Source: JAXGPL01 sp040766985
Lineage (GTDB): Bacteria; Bacillota; Sulfobacillia; JAUYEG01
Length of the DNA stretch: 64,000 bases
Reading direction: 5' to 3'
Assembly: GCA_040766985.1 (NCBI GenBank)
Contig: JAXGPL010000010.1
Coordinates: forward strand, 1 to 64,000
Positions 46,027 to 55,048 of this stretch are shown here, piece after piece. Position 1 is the stretch's first letter; every line of letters starts with the position of its first letter. The position numbers and the translations under genes were made by a program. Under the pieces are notes generated by a model, which saw nothing but the letters and a program-made list of their open reading frames with translations, searched no databases and had not been told where the DNA came from.

Positions 46027-48675
46027 TTGATTAGCGTTGACGCACGGCTCTGCTCCGGTTGCAGGCGCTGCGAGATCGCATGCGCTTCATGCCATGCGGA
46101 CAGCCTGACGGGCCTCGGACGGTCCCGGGTCTTTGTGCTCAAGGACGAGACCACTGGCGCGGATATCCCGGTGCTGTGCAGGTCGTGCCGGGACCGCCCC
46201 TGTGTCTCCGCCTGCCCGGCCGGGGCCTTGGCGGTTGTCGACCTCGGCGGCGGCCGCGAGGCCCTGAGCGTTGACGATGCCCTTTGTGCCGGATGCGGTA
46301 TGTGTACGGCGGCATGCCCATACGGCGTCATCGTGCCGTCCCCAGGCCGCGGCAGGCCCCTTGTCTGTGACGGGTGCGGTGGGGATTTCGCCTGCGTGGC
46401 CGCCTGCAACATGGGGGCGTTGCGGATCGGCGGCGCCGCAGCCGCAGCCGTTCCCGCCCCTGCCGCCCCCTGCGGCTCTTGCGCTGCTGACGGGCCGTCC
46501 GCGCCGCCGGGCGATGTCGCCGGGCCCGAAGAGCGACGGCTGACATTCGCTCGCCGTGTTGCGCGGGACCTGCCCTGGATCAGCCAGACGGGAGCGGTGC
46601 CCTTCGCGGGTATTACGGCAGGCGGGCCGGTGGCGGACCTTTGCGCGGAACAACCGCGCAGCGGAGCCTGGCATGCCGGCGATGCGCGGGGCTCCGCGGC
46701 CGCCGCTGCGGCGACGCACGGGTGGACTTCCTTCGGGTATGCGGGCGCCGTCCTCGACTGCGATCTGACACGGGGCACCTGCGAGAGCCAGCCCCTGGAC
46801 CCCGATCTGGCGGCCAGAGGGCTCGGTGGGCGCGGGCTCAACTCGCTCCGGCTGCTTGGTGAACTCGCACCGGGTAAGGACCCCCTCGGGCTGGAGAACA
46901 TCCTGATGATCGGCGTCGGCCCCCTGACCGGCACGAGGCTGGCCACGTCGGCGCGGTTGACCGTGACCGCCAAGAGCCCACAGACGGGGTTCCTCGGAGA
47001 CGGCAACGCCGGTGGGCACTTCGCCCCCGAAATGAAGTTCGCGGGCTATGACCAGATTGTGCTCAGGGGGCGCTCACCCGGCCCCGTGTATCTCCTTCTC
47101 GCCGGCGGACGCGCAATGCTCCGCCCGGCCCAGCACCTGATGGGGCTCGACGTATGGCAGACCACCGACGAGATCCGGCGCGAGTTGCGAGACCCCGGCG
47201 TCCAGGTGCTTGCGATCGGCCCCGCCGGCGAACGGGGGGTTCGCTTCGCCGGCGTCGTCACGGGCCACTCGCGCGCCGCGGCGCGCACAGGCATGGGTGC
47301 GGTGATGGGCGCCAAAAACCTCAAGGCCGTGGCGGTGCGCGCGAACGCGCCCGAATCCCGCCTCGCCGACCCGGCGCGATTCGCCGCCCTGGCCGCGCAA
47401 GTCGACCGTGACATTCTGGCCCACGCGGGGTTCGACAGGCGGAAGCGCCTGGGGACGACCACGCTCGTCACCGGGCTACAGCAACTGGGGATTCTGCCGA
47501 CCAGACATTTCCAATCGGGGGTTTTCGAACACGCCGCCAGGGTCAGTGGCGAAACGCTGGCGGCAACTTACAAGGTCAAGCACAAGGCGTGCTACAACTG
47601 CCCCGTCCACTGCTCACGGTTCTACCTCCTGCCCGGCGGGCTGATGGCTGAAGGCCCGGAATACGAGACCCTGTGCGGTTTCACCTCCCGCGTCGGCAAC
47701 GACGACCTTGAGTTCGCGCTGCGGATGGCCGCGGAGGTCAACCGGCAGGGACTGGATTCGATCAGCCTGGCTGAAGTCATCGGCTGGCTCATGGAATGCG
47801 CCCAGCACGGGCTGATCCACAGCTCAGACGTCGACGGGCTCGACCTCAGCTGGGGCAACAAGGACACGATCCGCCGCTTGACCGGCATGATCGCGCGGCG
47901 CGAGGGCATCGGCCATGTCCTTGCGGACGGCGCCCTCGCCGCCGCACGGCAGTTTGGTCAGGGCACGGAGCGGCTGGTAATGCACGTCAAAGGTCTTGAC
48001 GTGATCTGCGGCGATCCGCGCGGGATCAAGGCGTACGGCCTGACGTACGCAATCGCGTCGCGGGGCGCCGACCACCTGCGCGCGGAGCCCTTTTTCGAAC
48101 TGACCGGTGACCGGGAGTTGGCCCGCGCGCGTTTCGGCACCCCTGACGCGGCCGACCGCCTGGCGTGGCGCGGCAAGGCTGCATTGGTCAACTACAGCGA
48201 GGAGATCGCCTTTTTGACCGACGCCTTGACTATGTGCAAGAACGTCGGCCTTTGCATGGACATCCTGACCCACGACCGCGCGGCGGAGCTGCTGCGCGCG
48301 GCTCTCGGGCGGCCGGTCGACGGGGCGGCTCTAAGCCGGATCGCCGGCAACGTTCTTGATGCGGAGCGGCTCTTCAATCTGCGCGAAGGGCTCGATCCAG
48401 CGGAGGATACCCTCCCGGAGCGGTTTCTGAAGGAGCCCCTGCGCGAAGGGCCTTCGGCTGGTCACGTCGTGGAGATCGACAAGATGATCGGCGACTACTA
48501 CCGTGGTCGTGGCTGGACCGTGGCCGGCCACCCCGAGCGCGCGGCCGAAGCGGTGTGTGGGCTGCCCGTTGTGGCAAAGACAGGGGCCGCCGACACTAGT
48601 GGTGAAGACGCGAGTGACGATAGCAGCGCAGGCCTCCGGCGGCTTCCAGCCGGAGGCCGCGAGGATATACACTAA
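46027..48675 (+). CDS. Fe-S subunit fused to tungsten aldehyde:ferredoxin oxidoreductase
   Basis: 882 aa. Residues 1-140 form a HycB-like four-cluster domain (C9/12/15/19, CRSCRDRPCVSACP, CAGCGMCTAACP, CDGCGG...CVAACN). After an Ala/Pro-rich linker, AOR begins near 235: LGGRGLNSLRLLGEL, GDGNAGGHFAPEMKFAGYDQI, the KACYNCPVHC cluster site and NVGLCMD. AOR oxidises aldehydes to acids with a tungstopterin, passing electrons to ferredoxin; here the electron partner is in the same chain. TTG 46027 has only GAAAGG 13 bases away. Confidence 0.88.
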   Translation: MISVDARLCSGCRRCEIACASCHADSLTGLGRSRVFVLKDETTGADIPVLCRSCRDRPCVSACPAGALAVVDLGGGREALSVDDALCAGCGMCTAACPYGVIVPSPGRGRPLVCDGCGGDFACVAACNMGALRIGGAAAAAVPAPAAPCGSCAADGPSAPPGDVAGPEERRLTFARRVARDLPWISQTGAVPFAGITAGGPVADLCAEQPRSGAWHAGDARGSAAAAAATHGWTSFGYAGAVLDCDLTRGTCESQPLDPDLAARGLGGRGLNSLRLLGELAPGKDPLGLENILMIGVGPLTGTRLATSARLTVTAKSPQTGFLGDGNAGGHFAPEMKFAGYDQIVLRGRSPGPVYLLLAGGRAMLRPAQHLMGLDVWQTTDEIRRELRDPGVQVLAIGPAGERGVRFAGVVTGHSRAAARTGMGAVMGAKNLKAVAVRANAPESRLADPARFAALAAQVDRDILAHAGFDRRKRLGTTTLVTGLQQLGILPTRHFQSGVFEHAARVSGETLAATYKVKHKACYNCPVHCSRFYLLPGGLMAEGPEYETLCGFTSRVGNDDLEFALRMAAEVNRQGLDSISLAEVIGWLMECAQHGLIHSSDVDGLDLSWGNKDTIRRLTGMIARREGIGHVLADGALAAARQFGQGTERLVMHVKGLDVICGDPRGIKAYGLTYAIASRGADHLRAEPFFELTGDRELARARFGTPDAADRLAWRGKAALVNYSEEIAFLTDALTMCKNVGLCMDILTHDRAAELLRAALGRPVDGAALSRIAGNVLDAERLFNLREGLDPAEDTLPERFLKEPLREGPSAGHVVEIDKMIGDYYRGRGWTVAGHPERAAEAVCGLPVVAKTGAADTSGEDASDDSSAGLRRLPAGGREDIH

Positions 48676-48714
48676 AGGTCGGGACATTAGGACCGCCCGG
48701 CGGGAGCGAAGTGC

Positions 48715-49530
48715 ATGCTGGCGCAGTTGCGGCTGATGACATTTTGGGATATCGTGCGTACGCTGCTGGATATCAGCATCGTCGCGTATGTGTTGTACCG
48801 TCTGTTGCTTCTGATCCGCGGCACGCGTGCGGTCCAGCTCATAAAGGGCGTCACCGTCCTGCTCATCGCCTGGTGGGCAAGCACCCTGCTCAACCTCAGC
48901 GCAGTCAATTTCCTCTTTGACAAGGTCGGCCTGGCGCTCGTCGTCGCCCTGCCGATCGTCTTCCAGCCCGAGTTGAGGCGGGCTCTCGAACAACTCGGCC
49001 GGGGCGGCTTCTTCAAGGGCCCGGCGCCGGTGCTCGCAGTGGAGGATCTCGACCGGGTCATCCGCGAGGTCGTCCGCGCAGTGGGCGTGCTTTCCAAGAA
49101 CAAGACGGGGGCGCTGGTCGTCATAGAACGTGAATCCGGCCTCAAAGAGATCGCCGAGACCGGCACGCCGATCGACGGCAGGGTGTCCGCCGAGTTGTTG
49201 ATCAACATCTTCATGCCGCATACCCCGCTCGAGGACGGCGCGGTGTTGGTGCGCGGCGAGCGGATCATCGCGGCGGGCTGTTTTCTGCCCCTCTCCGAGA
49301 ACCCCGACCTCGACCGCGACCTCGGCACCCGGCACCGGGCGGCGGTCGGGCTGACCGAGGATTCCGACGCTCTGGTGGTCGTGGTTTCCGAGGAGACCGG
49401 CAGTATCTCGCTTGCCAACGCAGGCAAGCTGATCCGGCATCTCGACCAGGAGGGCCTCCAGGAGATGCTCACTGCGATGACTGAAAAGGCCCCGGCCGGC
49501 GTACCGTGGCCCAAGGGTGATCACGCATGA
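48715..49530 (+). CDS. cdaA: Diadenylate cyclase (c-di-AMP synthase)
   Basis: 271 aa. Three N-terminal membrane helices (about 12-80), then the DAC domain with DGA at 174-176 and RHR at 206-208. It joins two ATP molecules into c-di-AMP, which controls potassium and turgor and, through CdaR and GlmM, cell-wall supply. The ATG has GGGAG about 8 bases upstream. It overlaps cdaR by 4 bases (ATGA). Confidence 0.95.
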   Translation: MLAQLRLMTFWDIVRTLLDISIVAYVLYRLLLLIRGTRAVQLIKGVTVLLIAWWASTLLNLSAVNFLFDKVGLALVVALPIVFQPELRRALEQLGRGGFFKGPAPVLAVEDLDRVIREVVRAVGVLSKNKTGALVVIERESGLKEIAETGTPIDGRVSAELLINIFMPHTPLEDGAVLVRGERIIAAGCFLPLSENPDLDRDLGTRHRAAVGLTEDSDALVVVVSEETGSISLANAGKLIRHLDQEGLQEMLTAMTEKAPAGVPWPKGDHA

Positions 49531-50726
49531 TGGACCGCTTGTGGGAAAAGGACTACACCCTCAAGCTGCTCTCGATCTGCCTTGCGGTGCTGCTGTGGTT
49601 TCAGGCGGCCGCAACCTCCGGGCCAACCCTGCCGCAGAGCGTGCGTGACGTCCCTGTGGAGTACCGCAACCTAGGCCAAGGACTTGTCGTCCTGTCCGAG
49701 CGGCCGACCGTGACCTTGCAGGTCCGCGGGCGGTCGGATATGTTGCAGCATCTGGGCAAGGATGCGTTCACGGCTTACGTGGATCTGCGCGGGGCAGGCC
49801 TGGGAGCGGGCAACTTCACGGTTTCCGTGGAGAGCCCGGACAGCGTGTCCGTCGCCCAGATCAGCCCGGCCGAAGTCCGGATTGACATCGATGCCTGGGA
49901 TAACGCCCAGGTGCCCGTTTCGGTCTGGACCCTCGGGTCGCCGGCCGAGGACCATGCGATGAAATCCCACGCCGCGCGCCCGACCGACCTTTACGTCGAG
50001 GGACCCCGGAGCGCGGTGCAGATGGTAAGCCGGGTGGTGGCCAAGGTCGACATCCAGGGCGCCACGGAGAACATCTCCCGCACGGTCGTGGTGCGGCCCG
50101 TCGACGCGGAGGGCGCCGAGGTGCCGGGCGTCACGGTGACTCCCGCGGCGGTCGACGTCCAGATCGCTATCGTCAAACTGCCGCCGGCGATCGAAGTGCC
50201 GGCGCGCGCGAATGTGCAGGGGCGCCCGGCCGCAGGCTACGTTCAGGAGTCCGTGCGCGTCGTCCCCGAATCCGTCCGGCTCTGGGCGGCGGGCCCGGTC
50301 GCCGGCGATATCAGGTACCTCTGGACCCACCCGATCGACATCGAGGGCGCTACCGAGACCATTGAACGCGACGTCACGCTGCTGGTCCCGGATGGGGTGG
50401 ACAAGATCGAGCCCGCGCAGGTCCACGTGACGATCACGATCACGGAAATCCAGGAGGAGCGGGAGTTCCGCGATGTGCCGATCGGGCTCGTCGGCCTCGC
50501 CCAGAGCCTCAAGGGCAGGGCCGAGCCCTTGACGGCGACGGTCATCGTCAGGGGACCTCGGAGCCGCGTTGCCGAGTTGGAGCCGACGGACCTCGCGGTT
50601 CGCGTGGACGTCACCGGCAAAGCCGTGGGGACCCACGAATTGGTGGTCGAGGTTGCCCTGCCGGAGGGCCTCTCGGCGAAGACCGTGGCACCTCCGCAGG
50701 TCAAGGTGGTGCTGGAGAACCAGTGA
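49527..50726 (+). CDS. cdaR: CdaA regulatory protein, YbbR domains
   Basis: 399 aa with a single N-terminal membrane helix (LKLLSICLAVLLWFQAAA) and four YbbR-type beta domains outside the cell, each about 80 residues with the strand pattern VTVTPAAVDVQI-like. It binds and modulates CdaA. Two adjacent ATG codons (49527 and 49530) are possible starts; the first gives the ATGA overlap. It overlaps glmM by 4 bases as GTGA. Confidence 0.92.
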   Translation: MMDRLWEKDYTLKLLSICLAVLLWFQAAATSGPTLPQSVRDVPVEYRNLGQGLVVLSERPTVTLQVRGRSDMLQHLGKDAFTAYVDLRGAGLGAGNFTVSVESPDSVSVAQISPAEVRIDIDAWDNAQVPVSVWTLGSPAEDHAMKSHAARPTDLYVEGPRSAVQMVSRVVAKVDIQGATENISRTVVVRPVDAEGAEVPGVTVTPAAVDVQIAIVKLPPAIEVPARANVQGRPAAGYVQESVRVVPESVRLWAAGPVAGDIRYLWTHPIDIEGATETIERDVTLLVPDGVDKIEPAQVHVTITITEIQEEREFRDVPIGLVGLAQSLKGRAEPLTATVIVRGPRSRVAELEPTDLAVRVDVTGKAVGTHELVVEVALPEGLSAKTVAPPQVKVVLENQ

Positions 50727-52096
50727 GCAGCGACGGCCCCGGGGGACGCCTGTTTGGCACCGATGGCGTGCGCGGCGTCGCCAACCAGACGCTCGATTCC
50801 CGCTTGGCGCTCCGCCTCGGCCGGGCCGGCGGTTTTGTGTTGGCCGACCGGGCTCCCTCGCCCAAGGTGATCATCGGCCGGGACACGCGTGTTTCCGGGC
50901 AGATGCTTTCGGCGGCGCTGGCCAGCGGCCTGATGTCCGTCGGGCTGGACGTCGTCGACGCAGGCGTGTTTCCGACGCCGGGCATCGCTTTTCTGACCCG
51001 TGCCGCTACGTGCGCCGCGGGGGCTGTCGTTTCGGCCTCGCACAATCCCTTCCCCGACAACGGGATCAAGTTCTTCGGCCCAGACGGCGCCAAGCTGACC
51101 GAGAAGCTTGAGGAAGAAATCGCATCCTACGTCCGGTCGGCCGAGGATGATCTGCCAAGGCCGACGGGGCGCGGCGTCGGCAGGTACGTTGAGGAGCCTG
51201 AACTCGCCGCGACCTACGTCCGGCACGCCTGCGCCACGGTCACCGGCCGGTTCGAGGGCGTCCGTGTCGTTCTCGATTGCGCCAACGGCGCCACGGCCGG
51301 CCTTGCGCGTGAGGTCTTCGCGCGTCTCGGTGCTTCAGTTGACGAGATCGGCGTTGCGCCTGACGGGAGCAACATCAACGAAAAGGTCGGCTCGACCCAC
51401 CCGCAGGCCCTGGCAACGGCAGTTGTCGCAAAAGGCGCGGACATCGGCTTTGCGTTCGACGGGGACGGCGACCGGGTGATTGCTGTCGACGGGGCCGGCG
51501 GCGTGGTTGACGGCGACGGCATCCTCGCCATCTGCGGCCGCGAATTGCTCCGGCGCGGCCAACTGGCGGGCAAGACGATCGTCGCCACTGTGATGAGCAA
51601 TCTCGGGCTGGACGCGGCAATCGAGCACGCGGGGGGCAAAGTATTGCGCACCCCGGTCGGCGACAGGCACGTTTACCTTGCGATGCGCGAACACGGTTTC
51701 TCGCTCGGCGGCGAGCAGGCAGGGCATATCATCTTCCTCGACCACAACACGACCGGTGACGGGCTGATAACCGCGGTCCAACTGCTGGACACGCTGGTCA
51801 GAAGGGGAGTAACCTTGGGAGAGGCGGTATCCGGGCTGGTCTGGTACCCGCAGGAACACCGGAGCGTGCGCTTCGGCGACCCGGCGGGTGCGGCCCGGGC
51901 GGCGCGGATGGATTCGGCCCAGGCCGCGCTGCGGCGCGCCGAGCGTAGGCTTGGTGGACACGGCAGGATTGTGTTGCGGCCGTCCGGCACCGAGCCCCTG
52001 GTGCGGATCATGGTCGAAGCTCCGGACGCAGCGGTCGCCCGCCAGCTCGCAGATGATTTGGAGGAGGTGATCAGGGCAACGGCAACGCCCAAGTAA
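50723..52096 (+). CDS. glmM: Phosphoglucosamine mutase
   Basis: 457 aa. FGTDGVRGVAN start, active serine S106 in VSASHNPFPDNG, metal site FAFDGDGDR, sugar loop GGEQAGHII and phosphate loop RPSGTEPLVR. It converts glucosamine-6-phosphate to glucosamine-1-phosphate for peptidoglycan. Its place after cdaA-cdaR is the classic Firmicutes order, and glmS follows after the ribozyme. GTG start coupled to cdaR. Confidence 0.95.
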   Translation: MSSDGPGGRLFGTDGVRGVANQTLDSRLALRLGRAGGFVLADRAPSPKVIIGRDTRVSGQMLSAALASGLMSVGLDVVDAGVFPTPGIAFLTRAATCAAGAVVSASHNPFPDNGIKFFGPDGAKLTEKLEEEIASYVRSAEDDLPRPTGRGVGRYVEEPELAATYVRHACATVTGRFEGVRVVLDCANGATAGLAREVFARLGASVDEIGVAPDGSNINEKVGSTHPQALATAVVAKGADIGFAFDGDGDRVIAVDGAGGVVDGDGILAICGRELLRRGQLAGKTIVATVMSNLGLDAAIEHAGGKVLRTPVGDRHVYLAMREHGFSLGGEQAGHIIFLDHNTTGDGLITAVQLLDTLVRRGVTLGEAVSGLVWYPQEHRSVRFGDPAGAARAARMDSAQAALRRAERRLGGHGRIVLRPSGTEPLVRIMVEAPDAAVARQLADDLEEVIRATATPK

Positions 52097-52204
52097 GGCC
52101 GTCGCATATACTGAAGACGCACGGTTTGGGCGCGCACGGTAGCAGTACGATATGGGCCGCAGTGAGCAGAGACGAAGAGCAACCATTTGGGCGGGGCAAG
52201 ACAA

Positions 52205-52380
52205 TCCGGTAAGCGCCAGAACTCCCGGGATGGCTACGGGAGTTGACGAGGTGGGGGATCTCGGAATATTCGGCGGGTGACCCCCGGTCGGCCACAACCG
52301 ATAACGGCGCAGCAAATACCGCGGGCGACCGCGGGGACAATGGCGCCAGGTGGCACGGGTCGCGATTTGCGCAATGCAGC
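52205..52380 (+). ncRNA. glmS ribozyme (GlcN6P-activated self-cleaving riboswitch)
   Basis: The leader of glmS contains AGCGCCAGAACT (cleavage expected between A52212 and G52213), a P1 stem ACTCCCG/CGGGAGT, the core GACGAGGTGGGG (52245-52256), TTCGGCGGGTGACCCCCGG, and GGCGC (52306-52310) that pairs back to GCGCC at 52213-52217. A P3 stem CCGCGG-GCGA-CCGCGG and a P4-side AGGTGGCA follow. The conserved core matches known glmS ribozymes. Glucosamine-6-phosphate triggers cleavage and mRNA decay, so glmS is feedback-controlled. The 3' limit is approximate. Confidence 0.93.
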
Positions 52381-52563
52381 GCTGCGGCGTCCCGTCACAG
52401 CAACCTGCCCTCCCGCACGTCTCTTCATCACGCATCCGGCCCGAGCGACATCGCATCCGGCGCACTCCGCGCCGCATTACGCGAGAGTCAGTCTAGGAGC
52501 CGAACGCCGGGTCCTTAATACAGGCCGGCGGGGCACGCTCTAGCATGGGAGGCCTGAATACGG

Positions 52564-54435
52564 ATGTGCGGGATTATCGGTTATACGGGACCAAAAGAGG
52601 CGACGCCGCTGATTTTGGACGGGCTTGCCCGCCTTGAGTATCGCGGTTACGATTCGGCAGGCATCGCCGTCATGGGCAGCAACGGCGTGAGCATCGCCAA
52701 GCGCGCAGGGCGCCTCGGACGCCTGGCCGCAAGCGTCGACGGCCGCATCAGCGGTCGGGTCGGCATCGGCCACACCCGGTGGGCGACACATGGCGCGCCG
52801 TCGGATGCAAACGCCCACCCCCACCATGATTGCGGCGGGCACGTCGCCATCGTGCACAACGGGATCATCGAGAACTACCTTGAGATAAAGAACGACCTGC
52901 TCAGTAAGGGGCACGTGTTCACCTCGGAAACCGACACCGAAGTCGCCGCCCACCTGATCGAGGACTGCCTTGCCCGGGAACGCGAAGCCGGGAACGGCCG
53001 GCGACGCGACGCGCTGGAGGTCCTCGCGAGCGCCGTGCGCCAGGCTACCGCCGACCTCAGGGGCGCATACGCCCTCGCTGTGGTGTGGGACGGCGCGCCG
53101 GAGGGCCTCGTGGCGGTGCGTGAAGACAGCCCGCTGATCCTTGGCCTCGGCCGGGGCGAGAACTTCCTGGCCTCGGACATCCCCGCGCTGCTGCCGCACA
53201 CCAAACGCGTGGCGATTCTCGAAAACGGCGACATGGCCCTCCTCAGGCCCGACCGGATCGAGTTGTTCGACCTGGCAGGGCGGCCGAGGCAGCCAAAGGT
53301 GACCGAGCTCGACATGGAACCGCAGACCGCCGAACTCGGCGGGTACCGCCACTTCATGGAGAAGGAAATCTATGAGCAGCCGGACGCGCTGGCAAGCGCG
53401 CTCAGGGGGCGCCTTTCGCCCGGCCCCGGCGGGGCCGTACTCCCCGAGGTCGGCGCGCTGCTCGGGCCCGGGGCTCCGGTCCGCCATATCCATCTCGTGG
53501 CGTGCGGCACGGCGTATCACGCCGGCCTGGTCGGTAAGGCCCTGATCGAGCGGCTGGCGGGAATCCCGGCGTCGGCGGACATCGCATCGGAGTTCCGTTA
53601 CCGGGACCCCATCATCGGTCCTGAAGACCTGTTCATCGCGATCAGCCAATCCGGCGAAACCACGGACACGCTCGGCGCGCTCCGTGAAGCCCGGCGCAGA
53701 GGAGCCAGGACCCTCGCCGTGGTCAACGTCGTGGGATCCTCCGTCGCCCGCGAGGCCGACACCGTGCTGTACACTCGCGCGGGGCCCGAAATCGCGGTGG
53801 CTTCGACGAAGGCCTATACAACCCAAATCGCGGTGCTCACCCTCGTCGCCGTCGAACTGGCCCGCCTTAGGGGCGCCATTGCCCCGGAAGAACTGGCGGC
53901 TGTCCTTGCCGACATCAAGCGGTTGCCTGAGCTGGCCACCGCGGCCCTGGAAACCTCCCGGCTCATTGAGGACTACGCCGAACTGGTCACGAGGAGCGAC
54001 GATGCGTTCTTTATCGGCAGGGGCCTCGATTACGCCCTTTGCCTCGAAGGGCAGCTCAAACTGAAGGAGATCTCGTACCTTCATGCCGAGGCCTATCCCG
54101 CAGGCGAACTCAAACACGGCACCCTGGCCCTGATCGAGGACGGCGTGCCGGTAATCGCCGTGCTGACGCAGCCCTCGCTGGCCGAGAAGGTGATCAGCAA
54201 CATCCGCGAGGTCCTAGCCCGCGGGGGCGATGTGACAGTGGTGGCGAGGGCAGACCTCGCCACATCGGTGGCGCCGCACGCCCACCGCGTCGTGCCCGTA
54301 CCGGTGACGCGCGACTGGCTCGAACCGGTGATGGCGGCCATACCGCTGCAGTTGCTGGCTTACCATGTTGCACGGCTGCGCGGGCACGACATGGATAAAC
54401 CCCGCAACCTCGCCAAGAGCGTTACGGTGGAATAA
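52564..54435 (+). CDS. glmS: Glutamine:fructose-6-phosphate aminotransferase
   Basis: 623 aa. Cys2 (MCGIIGYTG) is the glutaminase nucleophile, followed by HTRWATHG and the two SIS sugar-isomerase domains (VACGTAYHAG, SQSGETTDTL, STKAYTTQ), ending DKPRNLAKSVTVE as the family does. It makes glucosamine-6-phosphate, the product sensed by the upstream ribozyme. GGGAGG lies about 11 bases upstream. Confidence 0.96.
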   Translation: MCGIIGYTGPKEATPLILDGLARLEYRGYDSAGIAVMGSNGVSIAKRAGRLGRLAASVDGRISGRVGIGHTRWATHGAPSDANAHPHHDCGGHVAIVHNGIIENYLEIKNDLLSKGHVFTSETDTEVAAHLIEDCLAREREAGNGRRRDALEVLASAVRQATADLRGAYALAVVWDGAPEGLVAVREDSPLILGLGRGENFLASDIPALLPHTKRVAILENGDMALLRPDRIELFDLAGRPRQPKVTELDMEPQTAELGGYRHFMEKEIYEQPDALASALRGRLSPGPGGAVLPEVGALLGPGAPVRHIHLVACGTAYHAGLVGKALIERLAGIPASADIASEFRYRDPIIGPEDLFIAISQSGETTDTLGALREARRRGARTLAVVNVVGSSVAREADTVLYTRAGPEIAVASTKAYTTQIAVLTLVAVELARLRGAIAPEELAAVLADIKRLPELATAALETSRLIEDYAELVTRSDDAFFIGRGLDYALCLEGQLKLKEISYLHAEAYPAGELKHGTLALIEDGVPVIAVLTQPSLAEKVISNIREVLARGGDVTVVARADLATSVAPHAHRVVPVPVTRDWLEPVMAAIPLQLLAYHVARLRGHDMDKPRNLAKSVTVE

Positions 54436-54442
54436 GCTGCTC

Positions 54443-54516
54443 CGGCCGGTGGGCAGGCGCCGGCCGCACACCTTGGGAGTCCCCCCGCACTGGAACGGGA
54501 ACGGGCGGGGGGACTC
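54443..54516 (+). terminator. Two GC-rich hairpins after glmS
   Basis: CGGCCGG (54443-54449) pairs with CCGGCCG (54460-54466), and GAGTCCCCCCGC (54477-54488) pairs perfectly over 12 bp with GCGGGGGGACTC (54505-54516). There is no T-run, so termination is likely but not certain; the second could instead act as a leader element of acpS. The remaining bases to 54642 hold nothing recognisable. Confidence 0.5.
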
Positions 54517-54642
54517 GATCGTTCCGCCTCCCGCGCCAAGCGCCCCGGCGGCGGCCGGGGATCCTCCGGCAGGGCTCCCGCGCCCGGAAAGGAATAGCTT
54601 TCTTGGCCGTTGGCCAGCAACTATGGGAGGGGGTGGTCCCCG

Positions 54643-55041
54643 GTGGGCGGTGTTGTCGGCGTTGGTTTGGACCTTGTAAAGGTGTCGCGGCTCAGCGCGG
54701 CAATTGAACGCCGCGGCACCCGGTTCGTGAACCGCCTGCTGAGCGAAGCCGAACGGGACGAACTCGCGCGCCGCCGCCTCTTCGGCCCCCGCCTTGCGGA
54801 GTACCTCGCGGGCCGGTTCGCGGCCAAGGAAGCCGTGGCCAAGGCCCTCGGCGCCGGGATCTCAGTTCTCGGCTGGCGGAACATCGAGGTGCTGGCCCCC
54901 GGTCAGCGGGCCGCACCCGAGTGCCGCCTCAATGCCGGGGCCGCGGAATTCGCGCTTGGCCGAGGCGTTTCGAGGGTGTTGGTTTCCATCACGCATGAAT
55001 CGGGCGCGGCCGCCGCGTGCGCCGTTGCCCTTGGGGAGTGA
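54643..55041 (+). CDS. acpS: Holo-[acyl-carrier-protein] synthase
   Basis: 132 aa. It moves phosphopantetheine from CoA to the acyl carrier protein. VGVGLDLVKVSRL carries the metal-binding Asp, and RFAAKEAVAKALG is the second signature; VSITHE closes it. GTG 54643 is chosen because GGGAGGGGGTGG ends 6 bases upstream. The order acpS-nnrD-alr is common in Clostridia. Confidence 0.93.
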   Translation: MGGVVGVGLDLVKVSRLSAAIERRGTRFVNRLLSEAERDELARRRLFGPRLAEYLAGRFAAKEAVAKALGAGISVLGWRNIEVLAPGQRAAPECRLNAGAAEFALGRGVSRVLVSITHESGAAAACAVALGE

Positions 55042-55048
55042 TCCCGAA

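Noticed and set aside
54477..54545. Hairpin region considered as a tRNA(Sec) gene
   Set aside because: No TCA anticodon arm and no T-loop TTCGA pattern; only a simple 12-bp hairpin is present.
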